Shown: positions 34,118-45,555 of the stretch, piece after piece | Layout of the letters: every line of letters begins with the position of its first letter | Position numbering within the stretch: the first letter of the stretch is position 1 | Assembly: GCF_013426205.1 (NCBI RefSeq) | Contig: NC_089428.1 | Span: 682,001 to 746,000, forward strand | Source: Metarhizium brunneum | Lineage: Eukaryota; Ascomycota; Sordariomycetes; Hypocreales; Clavicipitaceae | Reading direction: 5' to 3' | DNA length: 64,000 nt | Made by a program: the position numbers and the translations under genes | The notes under the pieces: model-generated | What the model was told of the DNA's origin: nothing | Database searches by the model: none | The model's input: only the letters and a program-made list of their open reading frames with translations

Positions 34118-35665
34118 CTGAAGTCTTTGTTGCGAAACGATTATAACAGTTTACGATTGGAAATTTAAGAACAAGATATCGTACAGCGGGTTTGACGGCA
34201 ATGGCTTGGTTGAATCTGAACGAGATATTGGCAGATCAGAGTTCCCCTTGAGCGCCCAGCAGAAAAGAACTTATATGGCATTTCCCAGCGAGAGATTGCA
34301 GCACAGCACATTGTGAACAAAGGAGCGTGCGTCTTGATAGTTTCGCAGGCTAACTCAGCCCCTCGGAAGAATGATTAAGTGAGTTCCGACTTGGCCAACA
34401 TGCGATTGGCGAATCCAGGGCGTCAACGGCGGAGCGGGTCTGTTGCATTATCACGATGCGACGCCATTATGTTGGGAAGAGGCGCGACAGCCCAGAGACT
34501 AGTGCCGGCTTATTGGATAACACTTGGGCCCTAGGGAAGTAAATCCTACTACCCCGGATTCTTGACCGGTCAAAGCAAGGTCTAGCCTAACTGGTCGACT
34601 TTTCTCATGCTTGAAAAGTCCCAAGTTATGGTTTCATGGGGCAATTAGATCAAGAACCCCAGGATTTCTGGCCATTGTAATCGGACTAGTGCATCAGATC
34701 TACGGTGCCTTACTTGAGTGCTGGATCTTGAAGACGCTTTGACTCTGCCTAGCATGTGAGGATATATCGGCGTGATATCCCGATAGTGTGGCATCCCTTG
34801 CGACAGCCGAAACATTGAGGTTAAAGACTGAAGCATCTTTTGCATCATTTCCAGATGTCGACCTCAAGTAAATTTGTTGATCTTGCATCGGCCCAAAAAT
34901 AGGTAACAGTAGCTGACGTGTGCCTAAACAACCTTGTCGATGTTGGCATCGCTCGGGGAACGCGGGGAGATCGCGCTAGTTAGGAATTCTCCTCTTAACA
35001 TCGACTTCTCATTAAAGATGATGGATTGTCAACTTAAAATGCTTTATAGATCGTGAGGCAATGGTGAACGAACCAGTATTATAGCGCATCCCAGCAGCCT
35101 CTGCGCCGCGGAATTTTACAACTCTGTATATTGTCGGGCAAGGGTAGAATTCAATGAGCCCGAACTCTGTAATAATTTTCTCGGCGGCCACAAACAGATC
35201 GTGTTGTCTGTTCGTGCGAAGTGAGAAGGTGACGGGGAAATGCCACCGCGAGCGGAGGCTGTGATGATCGCTGAGCGTCCACGATGTGTTCGTTTCGTGC
35301 TTTTAACTCGAGAAACTGGCGAGAGAAGTAGTCAATTGATGCTGCGACATACTCCATTCAAGTCTAGCGCGTAGCGAGCCGAGCTTCCGTCGACATCATG
35401 ATTCCTTCGTGCTCATCTTGGAGGGGAGAACCTGTCTGGCTTTTTTCCCAACCTGACGTCTACAACGCCCGCTCTGGCCGTAGACAAGTCCTCCAGCCCC
35501 TTATTCAGCACTTCTTTTGCTCTCAGACTCAAATTCTTCTCCTTGTGGTTAATCTTGTTGCAGGGAACAAAGGCATGAACGACAAAACCACCCAGCTTTC
35601 AGCGGCGGCAGAAATGACGTGGCAAGTACCGCGATGTCCCGTAGGAAGGATTCCTGCCGGGATGA
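34118..35665. other. Intergenic, no gene recognised
   Basis: About 1.5 kb. Frames such as 35398-35754 on plus have no domain. The segment presumably holds the promoter of the minus-strand MFS gene. Confidence 0.45.
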
Positions 35666-36550
35666 TTAAAGTCTCATGGTGTTTGGAACTAAATCGAAGT
35701 AATTTGGCAAAAGACATAAATGACAGTAGTAAGCGTGGAGATGACAGTTTGTAGACTTGAAGTATGAGCTGCCCACAGCAGCAAGTTGGACGGCCATTGC
35801 GACAAAGGACCAGGCTAACAAAGACTTGAGTGACATAATCATCACTTTGATCAAACCAATGCTACCGAGTATAGGTCCAGTGAATATGATGATGGAGCGA
35901 ATACCATCTTGCTTCAAGCTTTCGTGGACAGAAAGGCCTCGATCGAAAGGTTCGCCCAATCCATTGTATCGGTAGGATTACGGACATCTGTCAAGGTCCG
36001 ATGCCCAGATCTGTGCAACAGCGTAAGGATCCGATGCCAGTAGAGCTCCGGCGCCGTCATCATCGGCAAGCAATGGATATCGTGGCGACTCTAGGATGGT
36101 CAGCAGGAAGACGATCACAATCAATTCGGGGACCACCCAAACAGCAATACGAATTTCTAACCACGATCAACTATCGTCGATGGTAGCTGCGGCGATCATC
36201 TCCGTGTCTGTTGTACAGACTAAGACTAGCGAAACCAGAATTCTTCCCCATGGTACGGAGTAAGGACGATCCCTAGTCCAACAAACGGGAGACGAGGTGC
36301 CCGGGTGGCTGCAGCAAGGACACCGAGGTCGTCTGAGCGCACGGCATCTTCGCAGGGCGAATTCAGGCGTTGTAACGGTAGAAAGGGTATTTTCAGCTCC
36401 CATGCCGGGTCCCTGGCAAGTCGGGATGATTAGAATAAAAGTGAAGCTCTAGTGCTTACCACGGAGCACGAGCTATCACAAAATACACGTACTCGTGGAA
36501 CCGTTGTGTGCCGGCCGACAATGGACGGGACCAAGGGTGCCAAAAATAAC
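35666..36550 (-). pseudogene. Decayed multi-pass membrane protein gene
   Basis: Several coding-like stretches follow one another on the minus strand. A frame entering after an acceptor near 36420 reads DPAWELKIPFLPLQRLNSP, then APRLPFVGLGIVLTPYHG. A one-base shift near 36240 leads into ILVSLVLVCTTDTEMIAA, and the same frame, interrupted by TGA at 36167-36169 and TAA at 35978-35980, goes on as WLEIRIAVWVVPELIVIVF and SIIIFTGPILGSIGLIKVM. The hydrophobic segments alternate with acidic linkers, as in a polytopic membrane protein. I do not recognise the family. The upstream exon boundary is uncertain. Confidence 0.4.
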
Positions 36551-36848
36551 TGCATTTGTTCTTGTACCCCATTGATCGGATAGATGATTCGTGCCGCTGC
36601 CTTGTCGGGAAGTGGGTTGTCGTTGCCAAACTGGTATTGCTGCAGACAAAGTCTGGAGCCTTATGCACGCACGGTACGGGGAATTGTTTCCGGGCAGCAA
36701 CTCCATGTCATATTCAATGTTTGCCACAACGTACGTGTCCGGGCGAGTCCTTGTCACGGCTGCAATATTGGATTTCAGCCAGCCACGGCGGCTGAGCGGC
36801 CCTGGGGCACGGCCCGTCGCGCGTAGAGATCTCGAGCTGTCAATATAT

Positions 36849-36856
36849 TGACGTCA
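36849..36856. promoter_or_regulatory. Perfect CRE palindrome TGACGTCA
   Basis: An eight-base CRE, extended to ttgacgtcaa, about 700 bases upstream of the hydrophobin start. Known as a bZIP/ATF target; role here is a guess. Confidence 0.3.
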
Positions 36857-37415
36857 ACGAGGGCGGAAGTCGGCGTTGCATTGTCGCCACGCTGGGTTGG
36901 GGGCCGTTGAGGGCCAATATACCAAGGTTGGCAATGTCAGGTACATCTAAGATTGCGACTGCATCTAGCACTCTGCGCATTTGCTCATGTACGTGCCATC
37001 ACACTACATGTCACCTGCACTTACGGCATAATAACAAAAGCTTGTCAACTTGGCAAGGCTTCTGTCAACTTTCACCGGTGAGCTGACGTACCTGCAGATA
37101 GTTGTTCCAGCCAAACCCCCCAGGTGCATTGGGTGGCGTTCAATATTGGCACAGCAGGCCGCACCGCGTACGCTTTCCGTCCCGGAACGCATCGTCGGGA
37201 GAAAACTTCACGCCATGTCTGCAGCTGAGATTGAGGACGGCTCGTATGATCAACGGCATCTACCGGCAGTTGTGACAACAAAGGCTTGTGGGGGAACAAA
37301 ACTATTGACGCCTTCCTGTAGTGACTAACGCCGACATCAAGTTTTGACTGTTTAGAATCTTGCTTTTTTTTTGCTTTTTTTGAAGGACTGGGCTTGACAT
37401 TGGGCCTCGGAAAAC

Positions 37416-37423
37416 TATATAAA
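37416..37423 (+). promoter_or_regulatory. TATA box of the hydrophobin gene
   Basis: TATATAAA lies 128 bases before the ATG and is followed by a CAA/CAACTC-rich, G-poor leader, the usual look of a strongly transcribed fungal secreted-protein promoter. Confidence 0.6.
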
Positions 37424-37551
37424 CTCCCCGTCGTCGACTTGAGTCAACTTCAAGTCATCAAACTCCTGCATCTCAATCAGCAACCTTCTCCTACAACACC
37501 ACACACTACACTTCTTTTATCACTTCCAGGCTTTCTTAGCATACCTTCAAT

Positions 37552-37892
37552 ATGAAGTTTGTCGCCACCGTTCTCACCTTGGCCGCTGTTGCTACTGCTG
37601 CTCCTGCTGAGCTCGTGGCCCGTACTGGAGGCGCCTGCAGCATCAACGGCAACAATGATGGAAAAATCACGTGCTGCAACGCGGGAATCCCTATCCTTGG
37701 CCAACTCCTCTGCAATATCGCGGTTTTAGGAAGTAATTGCAATGCTGGTCAGAGTACTTACTGCTGCAACAGCCAATCCTCGGTGAGTCTAGTAGCCGCT
37801 TGGAGGTCTTCAAAAAAAAAGATGTAGTAGAAACTAACTATCGTATACAGGGTGGTCTCATCAACGTGGACGTCAGTTGCATCAAGCTCTAG
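37552..37892 (+). CDS. Hydrophobin, intermediate cysteine spacing
   Basis: Small secreted amphipathic surface protein of 90 residues, from exons 37552-37782 and 37851-37892 joined across a 68-base intron with a CTAAC branch. A signal peptide (MKFVATVLTLAAVATAAPA) precedes eight Cys in the hydrophobin order C-CC-C-C-CC-C. Spacings are x11, x11, x8, x7 and x14, with a three-residue tail (IKL). The x11 between C3 and C4 is the class II value, whereas the short C4-C5 loop, x14 between C7 and C8 and the GLINV..SC ending are more like class I. Hydrophobins self-assemble at air-water interfaces on spores and hyphae. The gene has its own TATA box and long CT/CA-rich leader, so it is probably functional. 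Confidence 0.85.
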
Positions 37893-38750
37893 TGAATTAG
37901 CTTGACGGTGCGATTGAACGCGTCCGAGCTGTCGGCGGAAGCCCTGTCAGGGTAGTGTGGCTGGTACGGGGGTTGCTGGCATTGTCTTGGCTCTTCTAGT
38001 TGAGAAGGCTTCCATTCTTTTGTGTCATATAAAGCCAAATCCTTGAATATGAACTGGGGTACCGGTTTATGTTGTAGGATATTTGAAACTAGCAAGGGGC
38101 AGAAATAAACGGGTTCCCACCCTAAGAGTTGTTCCGTTTTGTGATGTGACTCGTGGCCACTATTTCTATGACGTTGTAGTAATGCATGTGGCCTTGAAAA
38201 ACGGCATTAGCTCTTGACGCTTCTATCCAATTGAAATCGGAATTGGGTCCCAACGTTTGCTGGGTGTAACGGGCTGAAGAAGTTCCCTGGCCTCTATTGG
38301 GCCGCGTTCTGTCCACACTGTGATACTCATGCATGTGTTGTCAGCATCAAGGCTATTGTCACAAAAAGAAAGGACTCTTATTAGGCAGCAACTATATCCC
38401 CTTATATTACTGTTACCGAGACCTTGGATGTTCAATTGAGCAAGATTCATGATAATGCCGTTGACACATGTGCATGCGTGGTTAGCATTGAACCGTGTGC
38501 ATGACACCCTGCGGCAAATCATATCCGAGTTTTGCTCTCCTCGTTTTAACCAATTTCGCATTCTGCATCTGGGATGGACACTAGATGTGGCAGAGTCTCT
38601 CAAGCATACCCAACCCTCTTGGCTGGCAACTGTTGGAGGGAATAGGGCATTTTTTGGCCCTGTTCGTCACGATAGTTGCTTTCTCTAGGGCACGAGTTGA
38701 AGGAGGCCCTAGTAGGGGTTTTCATGGGCTCTGACTATGTATACCAGGGG
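37893..38750. other. Intergenic, no gene recognised
   Basis: Downstream of the hydrophobin gene. Short overlapping frames only. From about 38720 it merges into a dispersed repeat also seen near 51570. Confidence 0.45.
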
Positions 38751-39090
38751 TCAATTTGCTGGACTTCCATCATCATCAAGTATCATCAATTTAATACATT
38801 CAGTATCTTGTAATTCCGCTGCGTAAATTGCTGTTATTTTTTCAATTGCTACGCCAAATTTTTGTCTCTTTGTATCTAATACCATTGTATCGGATAGTTC
38901 TAGCTCAACTCTCCTAAGTAAATCTACCATATCAATTTGGGTTCTCTTATATCCTTCAACCCTCAACATCAGCCTTTTCATTCGCTCAGCTCCCACGTTT
39001 GTGCCTCTTGCGCCCTCCCCTCTTCTTTTGCGGTCTGGAACATTGAGGAGCTTTTTATCTCTTGTGAAATATGACTCATGCGTCGAGCAA
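38751..39090 (-). pseudogene. Gene remnant of unknown family
   Basis: An open minus-strand frame without start reads KKLLNVPDRKRRGEGARG, then VDLLRRVELELSDTMVLDTK, KFGVAIEKITAIYAAELQD and ends LDDDGSPAN. Heptad-like spacing of Leu and charged residues suggests a helical bundle. A stop lies upstream at about 39103. The end of this frame is related to the minus strand near 51740, where TAIYTAE is followed by a stop, so both are degraded copies of one source gene. Confidence 0.3.
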
Positions 39091-39551
39091 GCCTGAGCCT
39101 ATTGCCATTCTTGGCATGGGCCATCGATTCCCTAGGGTGCCGATGACGGACCGAAGTTTGTCTTGGTAACTATGTATAAGTATGAAAAATACATGGTCAA
39201 AATGACATGCAGGCCGTCCGGATGAGTAAACATACCACCCCCGGTTAGAGCACAGTGGAAAAATAAGTTATAACGAGTCTACGATGCGGCGCAACTCGGC
39301 TGCTCTAGAGTGCATGCTTGAGCTGTGTCTCAGTACTGATAGAGTAGAGTAGATCCATAGCCGCGAAGGGCATTTCCTCAAAGGAGACATGTCGTTTTGG
39401 GTGCGTCCCTTTTCAACTTCACATCTGATATGGCCAAAGTGAGTTTCGGGATTTCTTCCTTTATGCAGCCTCTCATATGCCAATATTTGCTGATTCATGG
39501 ACCCGCAGTGTGACAAGGGCTATAATTATATGGCTTGGAACAATGTTCGAT
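39091..39551. other. Intergenic, no gene recognised
   Basis: About 460 bases between a gene remnant and a dispersed repeat; nothing recognisable. Confidence 0.4.
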
Positions 39552-39767
39552 ATTCAGCTAATAATTTGCTTTGATATCAAAGATCCTTGGTTTTCCTCAA
39601 GGCCTTAAGGGGCGGATGACCCTTATTTATATCAAGAGGCGGTCAAAGGGCTGTCCTGGGTGCCTGAGGCCCCCGTTAGGTCTCGAGCCCTTGTGTAACT
39701 ATCATCATGTTCAAGGTACGGCCCGTGCCTTTATGGCAACGTGACATCCGTGTAACACGCAGCTTCG
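39552..39767 (+). repeat. Dispersed repeat, copy 2
   Basis: Colinear with 29664-29808 over five short blocks, including a 22-base identical one at 39584-39605. Longer than copy 1 because of an extra internal segment (39610-39690). Confidence 0.6.
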
Positions 39768-40934
39768 ACTGCGTCTACAGACTACCTTCAAAGCCTTGGA
39801 AGGGAATCGCTCATACTTCTTATTAAGCAGTTGATTTTATTGGACTTTCTTTGTCTTTTTCTCTTTAGTCAATCATTTGAACCAGTTTTAACACAGCTGG
39901 ACTTGAGTCGGAGAGTGTTGCTGGTTCACAAACGGCTGTATTCGTGGATGCCATGTGCAATGTTTCATGGCTATTACAACATATTGATGATGGATGTGAA
40001 GAATCTTCCGCGGTAGTTGTTGACTGGAGACGCTTGAACCCTCTCAAATTTCCCCTATCTGCATAACTCCAGTTGACCCTATTATCGTTATCTTTCTGAA
40101 GTTCTTGACTAAACTCCCAGGTCTCGACTTGACTAACGCTGCCTTTTGCTACAAACTCCTATCCTCAAATAGCCATCTTGACCCTCTTGAACCCCGTGTC
40201 CTCTATCACACGGGCCGCCACGTCCCCCTTAAGGTAATACGACGCAGAAAGCAGAATAACTAGTTAATCGGAACAAACCACCCTTTACGCCCTGTGAATT
40301 GTAGCCCTGGATCTGAAGCTGGATTTGTTCCAGGTTAGGTTTGCCGCCAACCTGCGGTGCTTGGATGTCCGGAGCATATGTCTTACGGCAAAAGCGGGGT
40401 CTGAAAAGATCAAAATACTGCAATTGGTAATGGAATGCGTTTAGCACCGTCGGGGAGGCTGAGGTGCGATTACCGGTTTTGGCGAGGAACACGCATTGAT
40501 GTCTTTCTTCCCATCCACGTGTCCATACATATTGTTGAGAGAAAAATACTGTTATCTACCAAATTAAACCATGCAACTCTGTGAGGCCTCAACTTTTGGC
40601 AAATTTGCCAAATAACACATAATATTAAACTGGGCTTCCAGCGCAGATTGACCAAGTTGGGGAAGTGTATGTGTGTCATCACAAGTCATTGCCACCACAA
40701 CATGAGTGGTTTAGTAACCTTCACTGCATGCTATTATTGCTGCTCGTACGCAAGATCAAAGAAAAACACGGCAAAATGATTATCCCTTCAATGTCTTATG
40801 TAAGCAGTGTAACGACGAGAGGTACAAAATGCTGACCAACAAGCAGCTAACCAACATCTTTTCCCCGGGGTCGTTAGACGCTTCTGCTCCAAATACACCT
40901 TTTCCCTTCATACTACGACCTGTGCACTGCCACA
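39768..40934. other. Intergenic, no gene recognised
   Basis: About 1.2 kb without a supported gene. Frames at 40229-40682 on minus are short and lack a domain. Confidence 0.45.
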
Positions 40935-41595
40935 ATGACGCGGGAAATTACCAAGGACGATCTAGCGGCAGCTGCTCGGGTTCGGCCATTCTGTGCTGTT
41001 CATTTCTTGATAGATGGCAAGACTGTCGTCAAAACCGGAGAGAACACTCGCCTGGCTGAAGCCAACACCATGAGGTTCATCCGTGAGAATACGAATATCC
41101 CCGTCCCAGAGGTCTATGACGCATATACGCATGACGAAACCGGCCATGTATGTATTGTTATGGAAAGAGTTGACAGTCAAACGCTCCAAGAGGCATGACC
41201 AATACTTCGATGATGATATTGGGGGCTATGGACCGTACTCTACGGAAGAAGGTTTCAACCAGGGTTTAGTGCGGGCATGGACAAAGGGGCGGGAGGACGA
41301 TAACTTTATACGATTCCTCTGCAAAACTCTACTTCACACGATGCAGGGCCATGAGTTCGTTATGACTCATAATGACTTTGCGCCTCGTAATATTCTTGTC
41401 CGTGGATCTCAAGTTGTGGCTATTTTGGACTGGGAGCTCTCTGGTTATTTCCCCGAGTACTGGGAGTTTGCAAAAGCACTTTGGAGGCCTGCTTGGGATA
41501 GTCCTTGGATGAAGGATGATCTTGTTGAGAGGGTTCTTGACCCATATTATCAGCAAGCTTCTCTTATTCTGAATACATCCTATACTATTTGGTAA
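40935..41595 (+). pseudogene. APH-type phosphotransferase, internally deleted
   Basis: Aminoglycoside-phosphotransferase/choline-kinase-like fold of the kind expanded in mould genomes. The N-lobe is intact in one frame, MTREITKDDLAAAARVRPF, then VVKTGENTRLAEANTMRFI and IVMERVDSQTLQEA, ending at a stop at 41196-41198. The C-lobe continues in another frame: DQYFDDDIGGYGP, the catalytic loop FVMTHNDFAPRNILV (His-Asn-Asp in place of His-Gly-Asp) and LDWELSGYFPEYWEFAKAL. The linker and first C-lobe helices, normally 50-70 residues between these parts, are missing, and no intron could bridge the shift. A single deletion that removed the linker and changed frame explains both. Confidence 0.75.
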
Positions 41596-41715
41596 AGCGG
41601 ACGTCGGTCGAGCGGAACTCTGACCCAATTCTTCCTACGTCCGGGTTGCCTTTTACACTGTTGGCTCTCAACAAAGGGCGCTGGGCCAACAAAGGTGACA
41701 CAACAACAAAGGCAA

Positions 41716-41855
41716 AGGGCCACGAGGCCCGAAGTCGGTTAGCGAGGGCTGCCTCAGGCAGAAGCCCTCACCGACTTCTTGTATTTATATGGGCTTTTTG
41801 TCTATCAAGGCCTCGTTGAAAACTAAGGACCTTTAATAACCTAAAGTCGATTATT
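41716..41855 (-). repeat. Dispersed repeat, inverted third relative, with hairpin
   Basis: The reverse complement of 41790-41855 resembles the 22-base core of copies 1 and 2 (aaaggtccttagttttc, then aaggcct-like sequence). At 41731-41778 the arms gaagtcggt and accgacttc plus gagggct and agccctc can fold into a two-step stem; copy 1 also has a gaagtcggcgaggg block. Confidence 0.45.
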
Positions 41856-42665
41856 ATAGTCTGAATAGAACACTACGTTCTAAGCCCAGTTGCTCTGCCT
41901 TTGTTACACTGCCTGAGCTGTGGCCAAGTGAAGCCTTAAGCAAGCCTAAGCATGGCTGAGCTGAAGCTCAGCCGAGGGCAAACTGCTACAGGACAGCCAA
42001 TAAAATATAAATGACTGACTACATACATTTATTGCTCTCCGCCTCAGTTCACCGTTTTCTTCCTAAGTTGGTATAATTTATCATGGTGGGTTTTTGGCCT
42101 TAATATATAATGCATTAACCTATTATTATTTTACGTCTACTCCTGTTCCTTACATCCATATTAGGGCCATCACTTTTTCTATTATTATAGACATTTTGAC
42201 TAGCATTTTCCTTGCATTATATTTCCCACCGATCAGTGCTTATTATTATCTCTACAACATTCAACTAAAAAGAACAGCCTTAACGTGCGTGCAGGAATGT
42301 TCAGGGCCTGCATAAAAGAAAATAAAGCGATATTGATGTTGCGCCCAGGTATTAACTGTTACGAATTTAATTCGTGGCGTTGATTAAGGCGAAACAGGGA
42401 TTACCCCTGTCCTACGGGAGGTGCCTGCATTTAACCTAACGGTAAGTTAATAAGGACCAGTCGTTGATAAGTTTCCGATAATTTGATTGAATTGACATTG
42501 AAGGAAAATTGATGAGCCACAGAGGAACCAGCCACAGGAAGTCACGTGTAAATTATATGCCTTCTCGGTGTCTTGGTTCGAAAGCCAAACACACGCATCT
42601 TCAAATCTTCAGAGCCTCTTTTTTATCGCCCGCGCACATCTGTAGAGATTCTAATTTTGTTTCAA
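41856..42665. other. Intergenic, probable repeat debris
   Basis: AT-rich DNA with small palindromes (41954-41973, ggctgagct arms; 42360-42374, acgaatt arms). The text around 42355 begins with tgttacg, as do some fungal LTRs, but no second end or target duplication was found. No gene. Confidence 0.4.
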
Positions 42666-44235
42666 ATGCGTTTGGTCGCCGCCAGGAACTGTGCGCTGCG
42701 GTACCAACCATGTACCGGGAAATTGGCACTTCCCAAGGCTCTGCCTTTAGATAAACTCGTCGACGAAGAGCAAATCCCGGGCTATCAACGCCGGAATTTT
42801 CTCCATCCGAACCCCGGAGACAAGATAGGAGATGCATATGTGCTCAAGGCGAAAGTAGGTTGGGGATCGTCCTCGACAGTATGGCTTGCTCAAAAGGACC
42901 GGTTAGTGGTAGGCTGTCAAACGCCTGTACCTTCTCAATAACTAACCCAGATTGCAAAAGAACCTGGTTTTGGCAAAAGAAATATTTCGCCATCAAAATA
43001 ACTACGAATAACTATTGCGACGGTGAGGCTGCAAAAGAATTGGCAATGTCTGCTCACCTTGCGTCCGGCAACAAAAGGCATAGGGGTCACCACTTGCTCG
43101 TCACGGCTATGGATCATTTCACCATTCCGTCTCCTAACGGGTAGCATGTTTGCTTGGTATTCGAGCCGATGCGAGAGCCATTGTGGCTGTTCAAGAGTCG
43201 GCTTTCTGCCGGGAAGATAACGTCTTCAACACTCCCCCTGTTCAAACTTTATATTCGGGGCATGTTGTATGCTCTCGACTACTTGCATACCGATCGTCAC
43301 GTTATTCATACCGGTAGCTCAGCTTTCTAGAAATGCTTTTTACAAGTACGGGCTGCTGATCATCACCATCTAGATCTCAAGTTGGACAATATTCTCATGG
43401 CATTTGAACATAGCTCGGTCCTCGAGCGGTTCGTTGAAAGCCAGTCAGCGAACCCGATGCCTCGCAAGGCCATTGGCGAGGACACTATTTATCTCTGCCA
43501 CAACGACTTTGGCGATCTTCAGGAGGAACATCTCCAAAACGTAGTTCCCAAGATTGCAGATTTTGGGCTAGCACAACGGGGAGATGGCGGGGAGCGGCTC
43601 CTCCATCCAATACAACCCAACCATTGCCACGCGCCTGAAGTACTACTCGGAACAAGTTGGTCCTATAGTGCCGATATTTGGAATTTCGGCGTTATTGTAA
43701 GTCTAATGATTTCCAAGTATTGAGCGTACGTGTTAATTCACAGCAGTTATTGGACCTACTTGGTGGACGGGAGCTATTTCTCGGCAGGCCCGAGAACGTC
43801 CCGGACAGGAACGAATACAGTGCCGCGCACCATCTCGCCGAGATGATTGCACTTATTGGTCCCGTACCTCGTCGGTTGATACAACGACAAAGAGACATGA
43901 GGCACTGGTGCTGGGAGCCACGCATCCCGAACGCCAAAGGGGATATGTGTAACAACGCGGAGGATTATTTCGGCGGCCCTTTTTTCGATGGCCATGGTGA
44001 GTGAGCCAGGCACACAGTGACTTGGATGGCCACTAACGAGTCTGCAGGCAAGTTCATGTATGAGTCATTCATTCCGTTTCATCGGCAGTTGGGAAAAGAA
44101 GTGCCAGACTGTATTGTTTCTGAAGACTTGGAGCGCTTCCTTAAATTCTTGAAACGGATGCTATGTTGGCTCCCTGAGGAAAGGGCAACAGCTGGCGAAC
44201 TGGCTCAAGATCCATGGCTATTTTCTTCATCCTGA
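42666..44235 (+). pseudogene. SRPK-like serine/threonine kinase with one nonsense codon
   Basis: Remnant of a fungal SR-protein-kinase-like gene. Exons 42666-42901, 42961-43313, 43374-43696, 43747-43996 and 44048-44235 join in phase. The glycine loop is VGWGSSSTVWLA, the ATP lysine is in KKYFAIKI, and the activation region has KIADFGLAQ followed by PEVLLG. Catalytic loop spans the second intron: HVIHT-DLKLDNIL, with Thr where Arg or Ala is usual. The C-lobe ends LCWLPEERATAGELAQDPWLF, the usual end of the domain. A TAG at 43142-43144 interrupts exon 2 between IPSPNG and HVCLVFEPMREPLW, where related kinases read straight through. No other lesion was seen, so inactivation is recent, or the codon is read through or is an assembly error. 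Confidence 0.75.
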
Positions 44236-45345
44236 CCTTTGGCAGGATAGACCAATTGCACTGGTGCCTGGGCTGGGCGAAACTACCGAACAGTATGCCA
44301 AAATTGCCTATATCGTAGTGATGGGCGAGAGCAAAGCGATCTGTGGCGCTTTTCCGGAGCTTTCAAAGCTATCCTAGATTTTCCTTCTGGCTGTAAGTCA
44401 CTGGTGTTAAATGCAAACTAGTCAGGTGAACGCATTCAGCGGAGAAAAGGAGGGGAGCCTCAAAATGTAACACACGTGAACTGTCCCTGCCTCACCGAGC
44501 TGCGCAAAACTCACAGACCAGCCAATTTATATCCAACTACCATACCCCTCGCTCAATACCATCTATTCAGTGAGTTAATTTACAGAAAGCCGCTGCAGTC
44601 CTCAACGCTGGCGTTGACAGCACATCCCTTGGCTGGGAGTCTGCAAGCCGAGGAATTAGCATAATCCTTGCGGTTTCTTAGCACTGGAGCTCGTTTTGGA
44701 ACACATTTTTATGTCACGATTATAATGATATAGAACTAAGTGGGACCGTGGTCTATCCTTTGGGGATTCTGAGTAACACGTAGCCGTTTTCTCAGCTCTT
44801 GGTCTCTCAGCTTCATCTGCATACTATTCATACCCTCGGGGAAATATAGATAAACCTTGTAACCACAGTCAACTGATGCATCCATCATGGGGCCCTCGAT
44901 GATGTTTACAAGAGGTACAACTACGCCTCAGTGAGACTAGTCTGAAGGTCTCGCCTGAAGGTTCCAGCAGGAGATTGTGATTTGCGAACGGCGGCGGCAT
45001 CATATGCTCCGAAATGAGGCAACAGTGGGCCTTCAAGGATTAATGATCCACATCAAAGTCATGGAGGCTTTCTGCTTTGCGCTATTTCCAGTACTCCGTT
45101 CTCAGGATACCATCACCAGCATAGTGTCTAATACTAGGGGTCCAATCATACCTGTTGCTGACATGTCGGCGGTCGAATATCTCGATATTCTCTTCCGCCA
45201 GCGCTTCAGATCAGAGAGATGCCATTCAAGGATGGCGAAATAATCCACTCTGCGTGGGATCGGGTAATTTTGTGAGTGCAAGGCTTTCAAACATCTAGGA
45301 GGCGGGTGCCTTTTACCCCTATCTAGAAGTTGGTCACGCGGATTC
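44236..45345. other. Intergenic, no gene recognised
   Basis: About 1.1 kb. The frame at 44977-45243 may be the broken N-lobe of the kinase relic that follows, but has no clear motif. Confidence 0.4.
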
Positions 45346-45555
45346 TTGTTTGCTGACTTTGTAATTTGCATGTTTCCCCGTACATGTCGAAGACTATCCT
45401 ATCTCATGGACTCCGATGTGTGGAATATACTACTCGATCCCGAGATTAACCGCATCACGGGGCTGATAGACTTTGGCTTTGGGCTATCGCTTCCCAAGGC
45501 GGTGAATGCCTGTGGTCTCTCACAGCGTCATTCAGATGAGGGTGACGTTACATAA
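45346..45555 (+). pseudogene. APH-type kinase relic, C-lobe only
   Basis: A 69-codon frame contains YLMDSDVWNILLDPEINRI followed by TGLIDFGFG. The spacing is that of the catalytic and metal-binding loops of APH-family proteins (HGDLxxxNILLDPExxRITGLIDF), but the His-Gly-Asp is replaced by Asp-Ser-Asp. Nothing upstream or downstream completes the domain. Very likely a decayed paralogue of 40935-41595. Confidence 0.4.

Larger units (their letters stand above)
36551..37551. other. Intergenic, hydrophobin promoter region
   Basis: Probable upstream control region of the hydrophobin gene. It contains one perfect TGACGTCA at 36849-36856 and a TATA box at 37416-37423. The segment 37330-37385 has T-rich tracts. 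No supported reading frame. Confidence 0.5.

Noticed and set aside
41596..42500. Solo LTR retrotransposon
   Set aside because: A tgttacg-like start and AT-rich content are suggestive, but no matching end, primer-binding site or target duplication was found.
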